Assembly: GCF_039555335.1 (NCBI RefSeq)
Contig: NC_092628.1
Coordinates: 68,018,292 to 68,082,291, forward strand
From: Amphiura filiformis
Lineage: Eukaryota > Echinodermata > Ophiuroidea > Amphilepidida > Amphiuridae
Length of the DNA: 64,000 nucleotides
Direction of reading: 5' to 3'
A model generated the notes under the pieces. The model saw nothing but the letters and a program-made list of their open reading frames with translations. It searched no databases and had not been told where the DNA came from. Within the stretch, counting starts at the first letter, position 1. Every line of letters begins with the position of its first letter. Shown here piece after piece: positions 48,801 to 54,800 of the stretch. A program made the position numbers and the translations under genes.

Positions 48801-51800
48801 CATACAGCTTTCCAATGGAAAATATTGGGATTGTCAATTATATTTGACTTACCTACTTGTGTTGTATTTTACAATGTGCACAGTTTCTGCTGGTTTGTGG
48901 GTGTAAATTGTGTTAATTGTAGTGAATTTACCAAAAAGGTGCATTTATTTTGAAGTAACCATAGAATACTGTGTTAATAAGGTGGTTAACCCACTTTCAA
49001 TACATTTTGGCTAACAAAATCAGAACAAAACATCCTTAAGCTCCAAGATTTCACAGGGTCAAAACCTAAATATTGATGACAATGAGGTTGTTGGTCGGAC
49101 CATGTGCGGGAGGAGTGGCAAGCCTCCCAGAACTAAATTACACTGGAGAGTCTGGCCCAAATGCCAAGGAAAAGGAGATGGGTGCTTTGGCCTCTTGCAT
49201 GACTTTTATCTACCTTAAATAATCAAAAAATATTGCATTTTACTTAAACTCTACTTGTGTGGCATTGTTTTACATCTCAACAGGGTGTCTTGAGACAGAT
49301 TCCTATTGTAGGTTCATTATGGAGTTGGTATTCCCCACCACCTAAAGAAGCCCAGATTAAAGGCAGAGCACTGAATCTTTCATCAGGAGCACTGGAAAGC
49401 ACAGAGAATACCTACAAATATCATATGCAGGTGAGTTAGTACATTAATGCACATTAATGCACAGACATGAGCATCCCCCATCACATACACACCCCGTACC
49501 CCTACACACCCCAAAAGCATAAATATATTTGTTCTATCTTAATTTATGTAAGGGCACATTTCATTGAGAGGATTATTTTGGTTATGTGTTTTACAACAAA
49601 AACATTGAAGCAATATAGCTTGATATTGGTGGCCAACCACCATCATTAGAAACAAGAATCTGTGTCATATTTGTCCCCAGACACATAAACACACAAACAC
49701 CCCACCCGTCCCCACCCCTCTGAAATGTGTAATTACAGGCAAACACAAATATAAATAGACACTATGTGATACACACTTGTTTTAGTTTGATAGGCTTTAC
49801 TGTTGATTGTAAAAAACACAACAAATATACAAATTGGAAGTACTTATATCAATTTGTTTTATTGGATATCTGTGAATTGTGTGGCCACTCATGTTACAGG
49901 TTCAGCAAGACAAACCTACAACACCAACCAGGAAAACTGCTCCAAGAAGGAAAACACCATCTACGACACCAACACCCTCAGTAGATGGGGACCATTCCTC
50001 TAGTGAGAAACCACTGCAGAAGAGAGATCTAGAAGAGACTCCAATGGAGGATGGTCAAGTAGGAGATGGGTTGGTGAATAGTCATCCTGAATCAGGCAAT
50101 AGTTCAACAACTGGCACTACTACAAGGTGATTTACAAACAAGAATCTGTGTCATATTTGTCCCTAGACACATAAACACACAAACACCCCACCCGTCCCCT
50201 GCCCGTAATGTGTAATTACAGGCAAACACGAACAGAAATACACACTATGTGATACACATTTTTTTTAGTTTTATAGGCTTTACCATTGATTCTATTACTG
50301 CTGAGTGTAGACCCACCCCCCACCCCCCAACTGTGAATGATGTTTATAATGTGTTTTTATGCTATTTAGGATGTATCAACAGCGTCCAGCGTAGTGGATG
50401 CCGGCATCCACTACTCAAAAATATTGGACTTGCCTGTTGTCTATCACACACAGTAGAGGATAGTAAAAACAAAAATTCCTGTCGTTTATTCTCTAAATGA
50501 TTTTACAAGAAAATGAATAAGCTAAATATTGTAATTGTGAAAAGAGGATTTTCAGAATAGCATTACAGATATTGCAGAACACATTTTAAAAGAAAAAATT
50601 TATCACTAAATGAGAGAAAATTGCTGCTTCATTCCAGTGCCTATATCGTCACTGTGTGTATCATGCATTGATCATTAATGAAGTTGATTGACACAATGTG
50701 TTATGAACATCCCAAAGACTTGCATGCCCAACAAGACATGTCATCCATGGAAGTTTGACTATTATTTCGATCTCATGAATTATATCTTGTTCCATGGTTT
50801 TATCAAAAGTCTCGCAACACCCAAGGCCTTGATTTTTGCAGGATATTTTAGTTCATTAAAGTAAATTGCAACTGTGTAGAAATCAGAATTTTGAAACAAT
50901 TTGAGAGTTTCCTCAGCAAATGTAACAATATTGCTTTAAGGAGTAACAGAAATAAGTTTGCACTCTTTCTAAGGCAAGTGCAGCTCTTCCATTATCAGAC
51001 CTCAGGTCCTGTTTGTAGGGTATTTTACTATTCGATTCAGGTTTTTTTTTTCAGTTATCAGTTTTCAAATTTCTCTCAACCTATTACTCAAATTTGAAAG
51101 AAAAGTAGCATGATCATATTACAGCTTGCCATTTTCATTCACATTTCTCCTTTTAACACTTGATATTCAATTATAACAAGATGACATGATTTGATGGCAG
51201 GATTTTCAAATTAAAGTTCACATTAATATTTGAGAAAAACTTAAGATGAGGTGATATGTCATCATGCCAAAACATCATCAGCAGTTGTCATTGTTCTTTG
51301 TGTGTCAGTATGCTTACACATTCAGTTTTGTTGAGAACCGGTGCTTTTAGAGCTTGCACTGAATCAGTAAAAAGGCAATACGGTTATTGAACAGTGATAT
51401 AACCATATGCTGTTTCCTCAAACATCTCGATAGACCACTCGCTTACCTTTGTTACACTGGGTTTCAGAGAAGAACGGCAGTTCCTCCTTGCTCAGATTGA
51501 TGTGAGTACCTTGTTAATGAGCATGATCGGTCAATCAGATTATCGGTCTGTTGCTATGATTGTCAGATGATCGATTCAGCCAATCAGAACCCCACTTCCG
51601 TGTTTACGCTCTCAATATAAACAAGTGCCGTTCTTCTCTGACAAAACTGTAATAAACATGCTCTCACCTCATCTATGTGTGGTTACGGTTGAAAAAGTGC
51701 ACATAAATATGTATAATGTATTTCCTTTGTTTATCATTGACTTGATGTTACATTGCTTATAAATGTACAAGTTGGACAAATGTACAAAAGAATGTTGTCA

Positions 51801-54800
51801 AAATTTATGAATATTTTATATAGACCTATGTTGTTTGTCCAAATCTTTTAATCAAAATTGTTAGATTTTGGGAAGCGAAGGTTAAGCGAGCCTTTGAATC
51901 ATTGACATCATCTTGTCATAACATTTGTATCTTCATAATGGTGGCAGTTTCTCATTTTGATCTAATTCTTTTTTGCATTTCTTCCACTGCTATCTGTACC
52001 CATGCATCCGTTTTGGACAGTCGAAGCAAACATTTTGTACTACCTGCAATAGAAAGTCGTAGACCTTTGCAACCATCCCCACGCTTTACTGGACTTAGCC
52101 AGAATTCTAAGCTTTCAAACTCCGCTAATGCCTCTAATACTCAACAAGATTTCTCTCTGCTGAGCCAAATGACAGAAAAATCCTTTGACATGGACGATGA
52201 TGATGTCTTTGTGGATTAGGTCAAAGGTCAAGAGAGAGGTTGGCATCTAGTTTTGGGATATTCTTGATATTTTTTGTTATATTTTGGACAAATTTTAGTT
52301 GTTTTAGTGTAGGTTTTTGTGCTGTTGATGGAATGGCTTTTAAACCTGATTACGCAGCCTGTGGTGGGTTAATCATGTTGCCTTAGCAACAGATATTTTC
52401 ATCCCTTCCCATAATTCAATGAGAATGAATATGAAGCCAGGATACAGACTCTGCTGACACATTGATTGATATTGTCTGCTATTTCTAGATGACAATTGTT
52501 TGTCTACCATGGCATATATTGATGCATTACTTAATTCTGAAATTGTAGTGTTCAGAGTCTCACTTCTAACAAGGTGTAACCATTTTACTGGTTATATTTT
52601 TTTTTTTTTTTTCTTTTTAAAAAAAGCAACAGGAATATGAAGCTCCATTATTTTGTATATTCCGGCCCTATCAAATTAATGCATTGATTTGCAGCACTGC
52701 AAATATTTCATCCATGGCATACTCAAGTTACAGCCATGACCAATTACAAAGGCTTCAGTTTTGCAAATGATTGGGAAGGGATTTAAACTATGGTAGCTTG
52801 TAAACAGGTTTGAAGCCTGCCCTCAAGATTTTGAGTTTTGTAACCCTGTATGAAGCTTCCTCTAATGACACAAGACAATCCTGGAAAAACAAGACTTATG
52901 AAATAGTGTTTATTTAAATGGAAATTAGATTAGCATAGATGTGTATGGGCCACAGATTTAAAGAAAAGAATGGAGACCCAGTTGCCATTTTCTTCACTCA
53001 CATTGAACAACTTTTAGATTACACAGGTTGATGTGAAACACATTTGTATTGTTGTTAGATTGGTCAAGTGAAACACATGCTTCCTATTCATAATTTTCCT
53101 GTTTTGTTATTCCTGAGGCTCTAACTTGTGAAATTTAACCTGGCATAATAATGAGTATTAAAATGATTAAGTATGATATCCCAAATTCAAATTGCTGTCA
53201 GCAGGCAAAACATATGTCATTAACTTCTGTAAATCTGTGGTATAGACATACATGTAAATATATGTTGCCCTTCTCTTGTCCTCTGCCTCCCCTGTACACA
53301 AACAAAAACACACAATGCATGCAAATGCACGAGTCGAATACGGATACTTTCTTGCCTGTCCAAACTTTGTTTATTTCTTATGATCTTGTTTCAGTGTTAT
53401 TCTTTCTTATTTGTAACCTTGACACAGCCAGATTCTTTTTCTAATCCTTGATTTCAAGTCAACTGCACCCAGGAATTTCAATCCCCCAAATTAGATTGTC
53501 ATGATTTCTTTATATAATAAGACTGTTTCCTATATTCTTCGCCAAAGGACTGTAGGCCTATAGAGTTAGTACGGTAACATGTACGTATGAATTGTCATGG
53601 AAACATTATTGATATGACATAGTTTTACCAGGCTATTCTGTTTTATAATCAAAGGAAATGTTATTTCTAGAGGCTAGTAGCTGTGTCTCATGTCAATGTG
53701 TGTTTTTTTTACATCAGCCCTACTCTAATGCTTACCCTATCCTTAATCTAGATTTTAATTTTTACGTTATCCTAATCTTAACCCTACACTAAATCATGTC
53801 AAATTACTGTAAACCAAATTAGGCTTATGATACAAGACTTGAGTTCCACTTATTCACATCCTATACCTGGAAAACAAATGAAAGGACATCATCATAACCC
53901 AGGAGAACTGCACTGGGAGTGTGGGAGTAGTTTCCCTATTCTCTTGTGTTAAATGGTGATATGGCAGGGGAATCTAAGAGAATAATTACAGGTCCTACTA
54001 GTTGCATGGACTGGACCAAATGGCAAAAGGACAAAGTAGCACATAGCAATGTGGCAATTGGCAAATAATTCACATTAGGGTATAGTATTTCTAGACCAGT
54101 CTTAGGACAGACTATATCAAGATGTCCATGTCAGCTAGGGATAATATGAAAATCCATCCCAAATGTGCTTTGTAGTGTTAACTTGTAACAACTAGAATTA
54201 CAAATATTTAGATAACCCAGAAGTCTACAGTGGTCAACAACTTGGTTTGTGGCAGTGGCGTGCGCAAAGAGGGGGACAGGGTGGGGGCAGGGGAGCACAG
54301 GACCCCCACTTTTGTTGGTTATTCAGGAGAAATCGGGGGAAATCAGTCATACACTCGCACCTTGCACTCCTAATCAGACTCCATTCAGGGGATCTGAACA
54401 ACCTGCCCCCTCCCCCCACTTTCAATGTGCTGCGCACGCCACTGGTTTGTGGTCTCGTAAAGATGAGGAATCTGGCTCTGTTAATCATGCTGGCTTATCC
54501 CTATACCTTTTTTGTCTAATACTCCATTTCTTTTTCCAGACATTAAACAACACAGCACTGAGTTCTAAAACATGTAAGGAAACCCCAGATTGCATGTTCC
54601 ATGCACACATTCATGTTTATTTGCTAGCCTGCATGTATGCCTGCATATTTTAGTATTTTGTCATTTCACTTGTAATTAAACATTTTCAAGAACAGGAAAG
54701 CATATTTTGTAATAACTTTAAGTTAATACTGTTATAAATGATTCGCGTAATTTTATACATATGTAAAAACAAATCTTACATATTTATGGTTGTATCAGTT

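Noticed and set aside
51902-52020. Upstream part of the open frame leading into exon 24a
   Set aside because: It lies before a good TTTTGGACAG acceptor and reads as hydrophobic intron translation; only the part from 52021 is supported.
54234-54653. Three overlapping open frames of 84-134 codons
   Set aside because: They overlap the hAT MITE and its foldback ends on both strands; an artefact of the repeat.
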